From Tepidimonas alkaliphilus (GTDB lineage: Bacteria; Pseudomonadota; Gammaproteobacteria; Burkholderiales; Burkholderiaceae_C): a stretch of 64,000 nt of DNA. Position numbers and translations under genes: made by a program. Positions 35,176-43,983 of this stretch are shown here, piece by piece. The DNA is taken from assembly GCF_007556595.1 (NCBI RefSeq), contig NZ_VJNB01000006.1, positions 62,001-126,000 on the forward strand. The letters run 5' to 3'. How positions within the stretch are numbered: the stretch's first letter is position 1; every line of letters begins with the position of its first letter. Below the pieces are notes generated by a model. It did no database searches. It was not told where the DNA came from and saw nothing but the letters and a program-made list of their open reading frames with translations.

Positions 35176-36474
35176 ATGGACTTGCTCATTACCGGGGTGT
35201 TGATCGGCGCCTTGCTGCTGCTGTTGGCCGCCGGGGTCTGGATCGGCCTGGCGCTGATCGGCGTGGCCTGGATCGGCATGGCGCTGTTCACCCAGCGCTC
35301 GGTCGGCGACGCGATGGCGTTGACCATCTGGGGCTCGGCCTCGTCGTGGACGCTGACGGCGCTGCCGCTGTTCATCTGGATGGGCGAGATCCTGTTCCGC
35401 ACCCGGCTGTCGGAGGATCTGTTCCGGGGGCTGGCGCCATGGCTGCAGCGCCTGCCGGGGCGGCTGCTGCACACCAACATCCTGGGCAGCACGCTGTTTG
35501 CGGCGGTGTCGGGCTCGTCGGCGGCCACCTGCGCCACGGTCGGCAAGATGACCCTGCCCGAACTGCAGCGCCGCGGCTATCCCGACGCGCTGAGCCTGGG
35601 CACGCTGGCCGGTGCCAGCACGCTCGGGCTGCTGATCCCGCCGTCGATCATCATGATCGTCTATGGCGTGACGGCCGAGGTGTCGATCGCGCGCCTGTTC
35701 GTCGGTGGCATCGTGCCGGGGCTGCTGCTGGCCGCGCTGTTCATGGGCTACGTGATCGTCTGGTCGCTGCTGCACCCGCAGGCCATCCCGCCAGAACACC
35801 AGCGGCTGAGCCTGGCGGAAAAGCTGCGCGCCAGCCGCCACCTGCTGCCGGTGCTGCTGCTGATCGGCGGGGTGCTCGGCACCATCTACACCGGGATTGC
35901 CACCGCCACCGAGGCGGCGGCAGTCGGCGTGGTCGGCGCGCTGCTGATCGCCGCGGCGCAGCGGGCGCTGACCTGGGCGACCCTTCGCGACAGCCTGCTG
36001 GGTGCGGTGCGCATGTACTGCATGATCGCGCTGATCCTGGCCGGCGCGGCCTTCCTGACGCTGGCGATGGGCTACTTGGGCCTGCCGCGCCATGTGGCGG
36101 CGTGGATCGGCTCACTGGGGCTGCAGCCCTGGCAGCTCATCGCCGCTCTGGCGCTCTTTTTCATCGTGTTGGGCTGTTTTCTGGACGGCATCTCGATCGT
36201 CGTGCTGACGATGGGCGTGCTGCTGCCGACCGTGCAGGCCGCCGGGCTGGACCTGATCTGGTTCGGCATCTTCGTCGTCGTGGTGGTGGAGATGGCGCAG
36301 ATCACGCCGCCGGTGGGCTTCAACCTGTTCGTGCTGCAGGGCATGACCGGGCGGCAGGTGACGGAGCTGGCCCGCCACGCAGCGCCGATGTTCGTCATCA
36401 TGGTGCTGGCGGTGGTGCTGCTGACCGTCTTTCCGGAGCTGGTGACGTGGCTGCCGCAGCGCATGGCGGGCTGA
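35176..36474 (+). CDS. TRAP transporter large permease, DctM type
   Basis: 432 residues, about twelve predicted helices. FAAVSGSSAATCATVGKMTLPELQRRGY and GASTLGLLIPPSIIMIVYG are the DctM signature, repeated in pseudo-symmetric form as MAQITPPVGFNLFVLQG. It drives Na+-coupled uptake with DctQ and DctP. The 3' end overlaps the start region of pxpB by 28 bp. Confidence 0.93.
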   Translation: MDLLITGVLIGALLLLLAAGVWIGLALIGVAWIGMALFTQRSVGDAMALTIWGSASSWTLTALPLFIWMGEILFRTRLSEDLFRGLAPWLQRLPGRLLHTNILGSTLFAAVSGSSAATCATVGKMTLPELQRRGYPDALSLGTLAGASTLGLLIPPSIIMIVYGVTAEVSIARLFVGGIVPGLLLAALFMGYVIVWSLLHPQAIPPEHQRLSLAEKLRASRHLLPVLLLIGGVLGTIYTGIATATEAAAVGVVGALLIAAAQRALTWATLRDSLLGAVRMYCMIALILAGAAFLTLAMGYLGLPRHVAAWIGSLGLQPWQLIAALALFFIVLGCFLDGISIVVLTMGVLLPTVQAAGLDLIWFGIFVVVVVEMAQITPPVGFNLFVLQGMTGRQVTELARHAAPMFVIMVLAVVLLTVFPELVTWLPQRMAG

Positions 36475-37232
36475 GTCCCGCGCCGCGCCTGCTGCCGCTG
36501 GGCGACGCGGCCTGGACGGTGGAATTCGGCGCGGCGATCGATGCGGCGCTGCACGCGCGCGTGCTGGCGCTGGAGGCCGCGGTGTGCGCCGCGCGTGCCA
36601 GCGGCGCGCCGCCGTGGGACGCGGTGCAGGACGTGGTGCCGACCTTCCGCTCGCTAACCGTGCACTACGACCCGCTGGCCGGCGATGGCTTGGCGTTGGG
36701 GCAGGCGCTGTTGCTGCTCGCGCAGCAGGCGGGCGCGGCGCCGCCGCGCGGGCGGTGCTGGACGCTGCCGGCCTGCTTCGAGGAGACGCTGGCGCCGGAC
36801 CTGGCAGCGCTGGCGGCGCGGCAGGGGCTCACCCCCGCCGCGGTCGTCGAGCAGCTGCTCAGCATGGAGCTGCGCGTCTACCAGATCGGCTTCATGCCGG
36901 GCTTTCCGTACATGGGCGGGGTGCCGCCGGCGCTGCAGGTGCCGCGCCTGCCCACGCCGCGCAAGGCGGTGCCGGCGGGATCGATCGCGCTGGCTGGCGC
37001 GATGGCGGCGGTCTACCCGTGGGAAAGCCCCGGCGGCTGGCACCTGGTGGGCCGCACGCCGGTGCCGTTGTGGGACCTGCGCCGTGACCCGCCGGCGCTG
37101 CTGGCCAGCGGCGACGTGGTGCGCTGGCGCGCCATCGACGCCGCCGAATACGAACGGCTGCGGCAGGCCGCGCAGCGCGGGGCGCTGAACGTGGCCGCCT
37201 GGTGCGGCGCGCCCGCGGAGGCCGCCGCGTGA
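36447..37232 (+). CDS. pxpB: 5-oxoprolinase subunit PxpB (KipI-like)
   Basis: 261 residues if started at the GTG 36447, inside the dctM end; conserved sequence begins around LLPLGDAAWTVEFG. Diagnostic block: YQIGFMPGFPYMGGVPPALQVPRLPTPRKAVPAGSIALAG and YPWESPGGWHLVGRTP, including the conserved His. With PxpA and PxpC it forms the ATP-dependent bacterial 5-oxoprolinase converting 5-oxoproline to glutamate. Its stop overlaps pxpC (GTGA). Confidence 0.92.
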   Translation: MAAAAHGGLSPAPRLLPLGDAAWTVEFGAAIDAALHARVLALEAAVCAARASGAPPWDAVQDVVPTFRSLTVHYDPLAGDGLALGQALLLLAQQAGAAPPRGRCWTLPACFEETLAPDLAALAARQGLTPAAVVEQLLSMELRVYQIGFMPGFPYMGGVPPALQVPRLPTPRKAVPAGSIALAGAMAAVYPWESPGGWHLVGRTPVPLWDLRRDPPALLASGDVVRWRAIDAAEYERLRQAAQRGALNVAAWCGAPAEAAA

Positions 37233-38296
37233 GCGCGGTGCTCGAGGTGCTTGACGGCGGCGTCGGCGCCACGGTGCAGGACCTGGGCCGCCGCGGACGG
37301 CGCCACTGGGGCGTGGCGCTGGCCGGGGCGCTGGATCCGTGGTGGGCGCGCGCCGCCCACGCGCTGCTGGACAACCCGCCCGAGGCGGCGCTGCTGGAGC
37401 TGCGCCTGCTGGGACCGCGCCTGCGCGCTGGGGGGGCCGCCGTGCGCGTGGCGGTGGTGGGGGACGTGCCGGCCACGGTGGAGCGCGCCGCCGGCGCGCG
37501 GCAGCCGCTGCCCGGCTGGTGCAGCGTGACGCTGCAGCCCGGCGACGCGCTGCGCCTGGGCGCGGTGCAGGGGCTGGCCTACGTGGCGGTGGCCGGCGGC
37601 CTCGACGTGCCGCCGGTGCTGGGCAGCCGCGCCACCCACGAGCGCACCGCGATGGGCGGGTTGCAGGGCCGGATGCTGCGCAGCGGCGACCGGCTGCCGT
37701 GCGCCGCGGCGGACGCCGACCGCGGCGTCGAGTGCCGCGCCGACCCCTTGCCGGACGACGACGGCCCGATCCGCGTGCTCTGGGGCCCGCAGGACGACCA
37801 CTTCACCCCGGCGGCGCGGACGTTGCTGCTGCAGGCCGACTGGCGCCTCACGCCCGAGCGCGACCGCATGGGCATGCGGCTCGCGGGCCCGCCGCTTGAG
37901 CACCTGACCCCGGCGCATGCCGACATCGTCTCCGACGGCGTGGCGCCCGGCGCGATCCAGGTGCCGGCCAGCGGCCAGCCGATCGTGCTGCTGGCCGACG
38001 CGCAGACCGTGGGCGGCTACCCGAAGATCGCCACCGTCATCCAAGCCGACCTGGGCCGGCTGGCGCGCTGGCCGGCGGCGCGGCCGCTGCGCTTTGCGGC
38101 GGTGACGCTGGAGCAGGCGCGCGCGGCCCTGCACGCGCGCCAGTCGGCTTGGGCCGCGTGGGCGGCGCGGCGGCGCGCGTGGCGCCCGCCCGGGTACCTG
38201 GACGAGGCGCGGCTGCATGGCGCCAACCTGATCAGCGGCGTGCTGCGCGCTGCGCTCGACGACGCCCCGTGGGCGGGGCTGGAGGATGGAGGATGA
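37229..38296 (+). CDS. pxpC: 5-oxoprolinase subunit PxpC (biotin-dependent carboxyltransferase-like)
   Basis: 355 residues from the GTG at 37229, overlapping the pxpB stop. VLDGGVGATVQDLGRRGRRHWGVALAGALDPW, VAGGLDVPPVLGSRATHERTAMGG, RVLWGPQDDHF, DRMGMRLAGPPL and QVPASGQPIVLLADAQTVGGYPKIATVI are KipA/PxpC hallmarks. Acts with PxpB and PxpA. The stop overlaps the pxpA start (ATGA). Confidence 0.93.
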   Translation: MSAVLEVLDGGVGATVQDLGRRGRRHWGVALAGALDPWWARAAHALLDNPPEAALLELRLLGPRLRAGGAAVRVAVVGDVPATVERAAGARQPLPGWCSVTLQPGDALRLGAVQGLAYVAVAGGLDVPPVLGSRATHERTAMGGLQGRMLRSGDRLPCAAADADRGVECRADPLPDDDGPIRVLWGPQDDHFTPAARTLLLQADWRLTPERDRMGMRLAGPPLEHLTPAHADIVSDGVAPGAIQVPASGQPIVLLADAQTVGGYPKIATVIQADLGRLARWPAARPLRFAAVTLEQARAALHARQSAWAAWAARRRAWRPPGYLDEARLHGANLISGVLRAALDDAPWAGLEDGG

Positions 38297-39054
38297 CCCC
38301 CCGAACCCCTTGCGTGGACCTCAACGCCGACTTGGGCGAGAGCTTCGGCGCCTGGACGATGGGCGACGACGAGGCGCTGCTGGCCATCGTCGGGCGCGCC
38401 AACGTCGCCTGCGGCTTTCACGCCGGCGACCCGCTGGTGATGCGCCGCACCGTGCGGCTGGCGCGCGAGCGCGGCGTGGCCATCGGCGCCCATCCGGGCT
38501 TTCCGGACCTGCAGGGCTTCGGCCGCCGGCGCATGGACCTCGATCCCGAGGAGTTGCAGGCGCTGCTGATCGTCCAGATCGGCGCGCTGGCCGGCGTGTG
38601 CCAAGCTGAAGGGGTGCGGCTGGCGCACGTCAAGCCGCACGGCGCGCTCAACAACATGGCCTGCGCCGACGAGGCGCTGGCGCGCACCGTGGTCCAGGCG
38701 GTGCGGGCCTACGACCCCGCGCTGCCGCTGCTGGCGCCGGCGTGCTCGGCGCTGGAGCGCGCGGCGCTCGCACTGGGCCAGCCGCTGCTGCGCGAGGTGT
38801 TCGCCGACCGCGCCTACCAGGACGACGGCCAGCTGGTGCCCCGCCGCGAGCCGGGCGCCGTGCTGCACGACCCGGAGGAGGCGGTGGCGCACGTGCTGGC
38901 GATGCTGCAGGCCGGCGGCCTCATCACCCGCGGCGGGCGCGTGCTGCCGACGCCAATCGACAGCGTCTGCGTGCACGGCGACGAGCCGCAGGCGGTGCAG
39001 ACCGCGCGCCGGCTGCGCGCGGCGCTGGTGCAGCGGGGTTGGCTGCGCGTTTGA
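38293..39054 (+). CDS. pxpA: 5-oxoprolinase subunit PxpA (LamB/YcsF family)
   Basis: 253 residues. DLNADLGESFGAWTMGDDEALL, NVACGFHAGDP, AIGAHPGFPDLQGFGRR, HVKPHGALNN and FADRAYQDDGQLVPR mark the YcsF family. Final gene of a tightly overlapping dctPQM-pxpBCA unit, so the TRAP system probably imports 5-oxoproline or a precursor. Converges on eutC (16 bp apart). Confidence 0.94.
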   Translation: MTPRTPCVDLNADLGESFGAWTMGDDEALLAIVGRANVACGFHAGDPLVMRRTVRLARERGVAIGAHPGFPDLQGFGRRRMDLDPEELQALLIVQIGALAGVCQAEGVRLAHVKPHGALNNMACADEALARTVVQAVRAYDPALPLLAPACSALERAALALGQPLLREVFADRAYQDDGQLVPRREPGAVLHDPEEAVAHVLAMLQAGGLITRGGRVLPTPIDSVCVHGDEPQAVQTARRLRAALVQRGWLRV

Positions 39055-39070
39055 AACGGAGCAGCCCCGA

Positions 39071-39934
39071 TCACGACCGAAGCACGGCCTCGGTTGCCGA
39101 AGCCGTGCCGCCTAAGCAATGCTGCGCAGAAGTCCCACTGATAAGGGGCAAACCACTGTGATCTTTAAGGGTGACCCCAGTTGCGCCCAGCCGAAACGCT
39201 TCTCGAAGCAACCAAGCAAACCGCAGCGCGGCGATGTTGGGCTGTTGGCCCTGAGGTCGGATATTTGAAATGCAATTTCTCTGGGCATCGACGCAGCCGA
39301 CGCGAGGCTGAAATGTCATATAAAGCCCAATGCTATCGGGTGAACTCAGGCCAGGACGTTCGCCAATGATCACGACAGCCATGCGTGCTTGAAGAACTTC
39401 GCCAACTTCATCTCCCAACGCTACGCGAGCTTGGGTTGCGATAACAAGGGGGGCTATAACAAATTCACGCTCAATCATCTGGCGGATATGGAACAGTAAA
39501 GACGGAGCATGCTGTTGGATCCCACTGGACGACAAGCCGTCAGCCAATATAAAAACGACGTCTGCGCGCCCTGATTTAAGCTGATATTCTTCTAACAGCT
39601 GTCGGCTGGCGAGGTCAAGTCGCCGGCCGAGGTCAGGTCGCAGCAAATATTGCGATCGGTCTCGAGCTTGGGAGCGAACTGTGATCATGTTATTCCATCC
39701 GCTGGAAACCAACTCCTGCCGAAGGCAATCGATATCCAGAGGGTTGTGAACGGCATCCCTTGCCTGTGCATGCGCAGCGTCAAACCGTAGAATTTCCGCG
39801 GTCGTAAGCGAGCTCCCGGTTCGTTTTAAACCAATACGGGCCGGCGTGAGTCGGCGTAAATCAGACCAATTGAGCGAAGGAGGCGTTTTGCCTTCGTCGG
39901 GGACGATTTGAGAATCTATTAATTTGTCAGCCAT
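39071..39934 (-). CDS. eutC: Ethanolamine ammonia-lyase small subunit
   Basis: 287 residues. The body LTPARIGLKRTGSSLTTAEILRFDAAHAQARDAVH is the family signature, with RPDLGRRLD, VFILADGLSSSGIQQHAP and ALGDEVGE. With EutB it forms the adenosylcobalamin-dependent lyase that splits ethanolamine into acetaldehyde and ammonia. It overlaps the eutB end by 8 bp. DNA here is clearly AT-richer than the pxp genes and shows different codon use, pointing to acquisition by transfer. Confidence 0.94.
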   Translation of the reverse strand: MADKLIDSQIVPDEGKTPPSLNWSDLRRLTPARIGLKRTGSSLTTAEILRFDAAHAQARDAVHNPLDIDCLRQELVSSGWNNMITVRSQARDRSQYLLRPDLGRRLDLASRQLLEEYQLKSGRADVVFILADGLSSSGIQQHAPSLLFHIRQMIEREFVIAPLVIATQARVALGDEVGEVLQARMAVVIIGERPGLSSPDSIGLYMTFQPRVGCVDAQRNCISNIRPQGQQPNIAALRFAWLLREAFRLGATGVTLKDHSGLPLISGTSAQHCLGGTASATEAVLRS

Positions 39935-41333
39935 ATCCGGCAGCCTCCATTGCGGGCCAAAACGAAAAGGAAAGTTTTTTCAGCGTGCGCTCTGCGCCTA
40001 AAACACGTCCGTGCCGATCAACCCACCCCTGTTCGTCAAGCCACTTTTCAAATTCTGGCGCGCGCCTCAATCCGAGAAGATCTCGAACAGCCAAGGCATC
40101 ATGAAATGAAGTGCTCTGGTAATTTAACATGACATCGTCGGCCCCGGGGACGGTTATGATAAAATTAATGCCAGCAACGCCAAGGAGCACCAGCAAGTTA
40201 TCCATGTCATTTTGGTCCGCCTCGGCATGATTGGTGTAGCAAATATCACAACCCATGGGCAGCCCTAAAAGTTTCCCGCAAAAATGATCTTCTAATCCTG
40301 CTCGGGTAATTTGCTTGCCATCATATAGATATTCGGGGCCAATAAAACCAACAACGGTGTTGACGAGCAACGGTTGATAGCGCCGGGCCACGGCATAAGC
40401 TCTGGCTTCGCATGTTTGCTGATCGACCCCGTGATGAGCGCTGGCTGATAAGGCGCTTCCCTGTCCAGTCTCAAAATACATCACATTGTTGCCGACGACT
40501 CCCCGCTGTAAGGCTAACGCCATTTCATAAGCCTCATCTAAAATGGCTAATGTAATTCCAAAAGAGCGGTTCGTGTCTTCCGTGCCCCCTATCGATTGAA
40601 AAACTAAATCGACCGGGGCGCCAAGACGCATGGCCTCCATAGTGTTGGTGATATGCGTCAAAACACAGGTTTGGGTAGGAATCTTTCCTTTCTCTATTAT
40701 TTCGGCTAAAACGTGATTTAATCTGACAAGGTCGGGAACGCTGTCCGAAGCCGGATTGACTCCAATGACTGCGTCGCCCGCTCCCAGTATTAATCCGTCG
40801 AGAATGACCGCGGCAATGCCGAATGGATCATCGGTCGGGTGATTGGGTTGAAGACGGGTTGCCATGTGCCCTCGTAAACCTAGTGTGTTGCGAAACGCCG
40901 TGACAACTTCGCATTTGCGGGCGACGATAACCAAATCCTGGTTGCGCATGAGCTTGCTAACCGCTGCAACCATTTCAGGTGTTAAGCCCATGCGGAGTTT
41001 TTTTAACGCCTCGCTGCTCGCTTCTTCGCTCAATAGCCAATCCCGAAATTCTCCGACCGTCATGTCAGCAACCGTTGCAAAAGCTGCTTTGTCATGTTGA
41101 TCGAAGATCAACCGAGTGACTTCGTCTTTTTCATAAGGTATTAGCTCTTCTTCGAGAAACCTGCTTAATGGAACCTCGGCTAGCGCCATTCTGGCGGCCA
41201 CTCGCTCCTGTTCGCTGGCTGCTGCAACGCCGGCCAAGCAATCGCCTGAGCGCAAGGGGCTAGCTTTCGCCAAAACTTCCCGTAACGTTCCAAAAACATA
41301 TTGCTGGGTGCCTAAGCGAGCGCGATACCGCAT
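39927..41333 (-). CDS. eutB: Ethanolamine ammonia-lyase large subunit
   Basis: 468 residues. AATRLQPNHPTDDPFGIAAVILDGLILGAGDAVIGVNPASDS, VFQSIGGTEDTNRSFGI, YFETGQGSALSASAHHGVDQQTCEARAYA, LPMGCDICYTNHAEADQND and GADDVMLNYQSTSFHDA are the TIM-barrel active-site segments of EutB. It binds adenosylcobalamin with EutC. No microcompartment shell genes, eutA or aldehyde dehydrogenase lie in the window, so acetaldehyde handling must be elsewhere. First gene after the permease on the same strand. Confidence 0.95.
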   Translation of the reverse strand: MRYRARLGTQQYVFGTLREVLAKASPLRSGDCLAGVAAASEQERVAARMALAEVPLSRFLEEELIPYEKDEVTRLIFDQHDKAAFATVADMTVGEFRDWLLSEEASSEALKKLRMGLTPEMVAAVSKLMRNQDLVIVARKCEVVTAFRNTLGLRGHMATRLQPNHPTDDPFGIAAVILDGLILGAGDAVIGVNPASDSVPDLVRLNHVLAEIIEKGKIPTQTCVLTHITNTMEAMRLGAPVDLVFQSIGGTEDTNRSFGITLAILDEAYEMALALQRGVVGNNVMYFETGQGSALSASAHHGVDQQTCEARAYAVARRYQPLLVNTVVGFIGPEYLYDGKQITRAGLEDHFCGKLLGLPMGCDICYTNHAEADQNDMDNLLVLLGVAGINFIITVPGADDVMLNYQSTSFHDALAVRDLLGLRRAPEFEKWLDEQGWVDRHGRVLGAERTLKKLSFSFWPAMEAAGYG

Positions 41334-41354
41334 CTTATCGTCCTACCTTAAGGT

Positions 41355-42764
41355 TTATTCAGATACGGAGGAATGGGAGCGTCCTGTTAGAAGCTCGTCA
41401 TGTGGAGCCTGAGCACGTTGTCGCTCGGTGAGGCGGAAATAGCCGTAACCTGCAATTAGAAGCAGCAGAAAAACGACTGCAAGCTCAAAATTAAAATAAA
41501 CAACAGCCGCCAGGCATACGATCCCGCCAGCCAGCGCGATGGCCGGAAAAACCGGGTAGAAGGGAGCTTTGAAAGGCCGCCGCAAATTCGGCTCAGTTTT
41601 TCTCAGGCGAAACAAAGCCGCCATCGAAACGATATACATGACCAAAGCGCCGAGGACGGCCATGGTCACGATATTGGCTGTTAACGGTTGACCGCCGAAA
41701 GTAATCCACTCATCACTGTAGATGGCGGCAATTCCAACGACACCGCCTGCGATAAGAGCTCTGACTGGTGTGCGAAACCGTGGGTGAACTTTGGAAAAAT
41801 AGCGAGGAAGATAGCCGGCTCGAGCGAGCGCAAAAATTTGTCTGGAATAGCCTAGGATGATTCCATGGAATGACGCAATAAGCCCAAACAACCCGATCCA
41901 GACAAGCATGTGAAGCCAAACGCTCCCATGGCCAACAACGATTTTCATGGCTTGAGGAAGCGGGTCATTGATGTTCGAAAGCTCGCGCCAGTCGCCAACT
42001 CCGCCCGCCATGATCATGACCAAAAACGCGAGAGCGACCAGCGTGAGGATGCCAGCGATGTAAGCGATTGGGATCGTCCGACGAGGATCCTTAGCTTCCT
42101 CAGCGGCCATTGCGGCCCCTTCAATAGCAAGGAAAAACCATATGGCAAACGGGATCGCGGCGAAAATTCCAGCCCAAGTCGCGGCTGTAAAAGTATTCGA
42201 TCCAGCCCAGCCGTTTGCGACAAAATTGCTCAGCGACCAGCCGGGCGCCACGACTCCGGCAAACACCAAGAGTTCAATAACAGCCAGGAGCGTTACAAAC
42301 AGCTCAAAGGTGGCGGCGATGGTTACTCCTAGAGCATTTAGGGTGATGAAAATTATATAGGCTCCGACCGCGGCAATTTTAGGATCCAAACTAGGAAATT
42401 GAACGTTCAAGTAGGCACCTATCGCAAGGGAGATGGCTGGTGGCGCAAAAACGAACTCAACCAAAGTGGCAAAGCCCGCGATGTATCCTCCGGTGGGTCC
42501 GAAAGCCCGGCGAGCATAGGCAAAAGGGCCTCCAGCATGCGGAATAGCTGTTGAGAGTTCGGTAAAACTGAAAATAAAGGTGGTGTACATCAATGCGACA
42601 AATGTCGTCGCGATTAAAAACCCCAGCGTTCCCGCGCTGGCCCAGCCATAGCTCCATCCAAAATACTCTCCGGAGATAACGAGCCCTACCGCGATGCCCC
42701 ATAGCGGCAGGGCGCCGAGCACCGGTTTGAGCTCACGTGTAACTTGGGAGGTCGTGGTACTCAT
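41355..42764 (-). CDS. Ethanolamine permease (APC superfamily)
   Basis: 469 residues from the ATG at 42764 (MSTTTSQ), the family-like start. About twelve membrane helices; VISGEYFGWSYGWASAGTLGF, FTELSTAIPHAGGPFAYARRAFGP, FLAIEGAAMAAEEAKDPRRTIP and FHGIILGYSRQIFALARAGYLP are typical of Eat-type ethanolamine permeases. It supplies substrate to EutBC encoded downstream. AT-rich like the rest of the island. Confidence 0.9.
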   Translation of the reverse strand: MSTTTSQVTRELKPVLGALPLWGIAVGLVISGEYFGWSYGWASAGTLGFLIATTFVALMYTTFIFSFTELSTAIPHAGGPFAYARRAFGPTGGYIAGFATLVEFVFAPPAISLAIGAYLNVQFPSLDPKIAAVGAYIIFITLNALGVTIAATFELFVTLLAVIELLVFAGVVAPGWSLSNFVANGWAGSNTFTAATWAGIFAAIPFAIWFFLAIEGAAMAAEEAKDPRRTIPIAYIAGILTLVALAFLVMIMAGGVGDWRELSNINDPLPQAMKIVVGHGSVWLHMLVWIGLFGLIASFHGIILGYSRQIFALARAGYLPRYFSKVHPRFRTPVRALIAGGVVGIAAIYSDEWITFGGQPLTANIVTMAVLGALVMYIVSMAALFRLRKTEPNLRRPFKAPFYPVFPAIALAGGIVCLAAVVYFNFELAVVFLLLLIAGYGYFRLTERQRAQAPHDELLTGRSHSSVSE

Positions 42765-42838
42765 GGTAATCGAGATTCCGTTGATACCCGAATGGCTCGG
42801 GCAGCCGGATATCATCATCGACAAGGACGCGTGAGGCG

Positions 42839-42896
42839 GCTATCCCAGGTCGGAAAAAGTCAGCTGAGGCAGCTTTTTTTGCCGAAATGGGATAGC
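42839..42896. repeat. 58-bp nested inverted repeat in the eut divergent promoter region
   Basis: Outer arms GCTATCCCA (42839-42847) and TGGGATAGC (42888-42896) are a perfect 9-bp dyad. Inside, CGG/CCG and AAAAAG/CTTTTT also pair, and an alternative inner hairpin AGCTG-agg-CAGCT followed by seven T (42862-42880) could act as a terminator or attenuator. It lies between the permease and the AraC-type gene. Confidence 0.6.
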
Positions 42897-42981
42897 GATC
42901 TAAGGGAAAGCCCCATGGCCAAGACTGGCATGAACCTTGATAGTGAGAACCCCCGTAAGAAGATAAGGGCGCCGGCGCACC

Positions 42982-43983
42982 ATGAACGGGACTCTGCTTA
43001 GGAGTGGGGCGGTTTTTGCGGTCAAACGCACCACCGAAGTGCACTGCCACGCGCAGAACCTGACCGGCTGGCGACAAGACTATGAGCAGACCTCACCTGG
43101 ACTGTTTGAAGGATTGGTGAGGGAGTATCAAGACTCGGTGCTGCAGATTTTTGAGGAGATCGCCAATCGATCAACCACACAATATTGTCAGACGTGGGAT
43201 GAGGGTGTCTGGTTTGGTTTGCCCGTCGAGGAAACGGGGCAGAATTTGCTTTATATGGGCCATGCGCTACGACCAAACCAAATGATGGTGGCGCAAGGCC
43301 GGACCCTGTTTGATCTCCAAGTTCCAGAGGGATTCGGTCTTTATGGTGTGGTGATCAAGGCCCAGCAACTGCAGACTGCTTGGAAGCTCGCCCACGCCAT
43401 GGACGATGACAGCAAGGCTGCTGCCTGGCAACTAGAGATGCCCCGGGTTTTTAACTTGACGCTTCCAACTCGGTTACGATTATCCGGTTTGTTGCGAGAG
43501 GCCCTCAACAATTTGCAAGCCTATCCCCAGGTTGTGCGCCATGCGGGCAGCGTAGCCGCGCTGCAGTCGGCAATTTTATCGACCCTGGTTCAAGTTTTAA
43601 GTTTAGAAAACACGGAGCCGACGGTGACGCTTCGTTGGCGCCGCAGGCTCGACCTTGTGCACCGGGCTCGATCGTTGGTGCTGAGCGATCCCGCTTCTTA
43701 CCTAACCGTGGATCAGTTATGTCAAGCGCTGTATGTCACTCGTCGAACGCTGCAGAACTGTTTCCAATCGGTGCTTGGTATGAGTCCAGCTGCCTATTTA
43801 AGAGCTGTGCGTTTGAATCGAGTGCGTCAGGAGCTGTTGCAGGCGACGCCGGGTCAGACGGTGATCGATATTGCGGCCCGCTGGGGATTCTGGCATATGG
43901 GCCATTTCTCAAAAGAGTATCGAATCCTGTTCGCGGAAAAACCTTCGCAGACCCTGAAACGTTCACGAGCCATGGCTCGATAA
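42982..43983 (+). CDS. AraC-family regulator (EutR-like)
   Basis: 333 residues. N-terminal ~220 residues without a strong family match, with FEGLVREYQDSVLQIFEEIAN; the C-terminal AraC domain has two helix-turn-helix motifs, LTVDQLCQALYVTRRTLQNCFQSVLGMSPAAYLRAVRLNRVRQ and TVIDIAARWGFWHMGHFSKEYRILFAEKPS. Divergent from the ethanolamine operon, it is its likely activator, by analogy with EutR, which senses ethanolamine and B12. Lower GC than the core genome. The last 21 bp overlap the convergent SBP-like gene. Confidence 0.85.
   Translation: MNGTLLRSGAVFAVKRTTEVHCHAQNLTGWRQDYEQTSPGLFEGLVREYQDSVLQIFEEIANRSTTQYCQTWDEGVWFGLPVEETGQNLLYMGHALRPNQMMVAQGRTLFDLQVPEGFGLYGVVIKAQQLQTAWKLAHAMDDDSKAAAWQLEMPRVFNLTLPTRLRLSGLLREALNNLQAYPQVVRHAGSVAALQSAILSTLVQVLSLENTEPTVTLRWRRRLDLVHRARSLVLSDPASYLTVDQLCQALYVTRRTLQNCFQSVLGMSPAAYLRAVRLNRVRQELLQATPGQTVIDIAARWGFWHMGHFSKEYRILFAEKPSQTLKRSRAMAR

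Noticed and set aside
35346-36446. Open frame overlapping dctM and running into pxpB
   Set aside because: The dctM part is Arg/Ala/Gly-rich shadow sequence; pxpB homology begins only after ~36470, so the start was placed at 36447.
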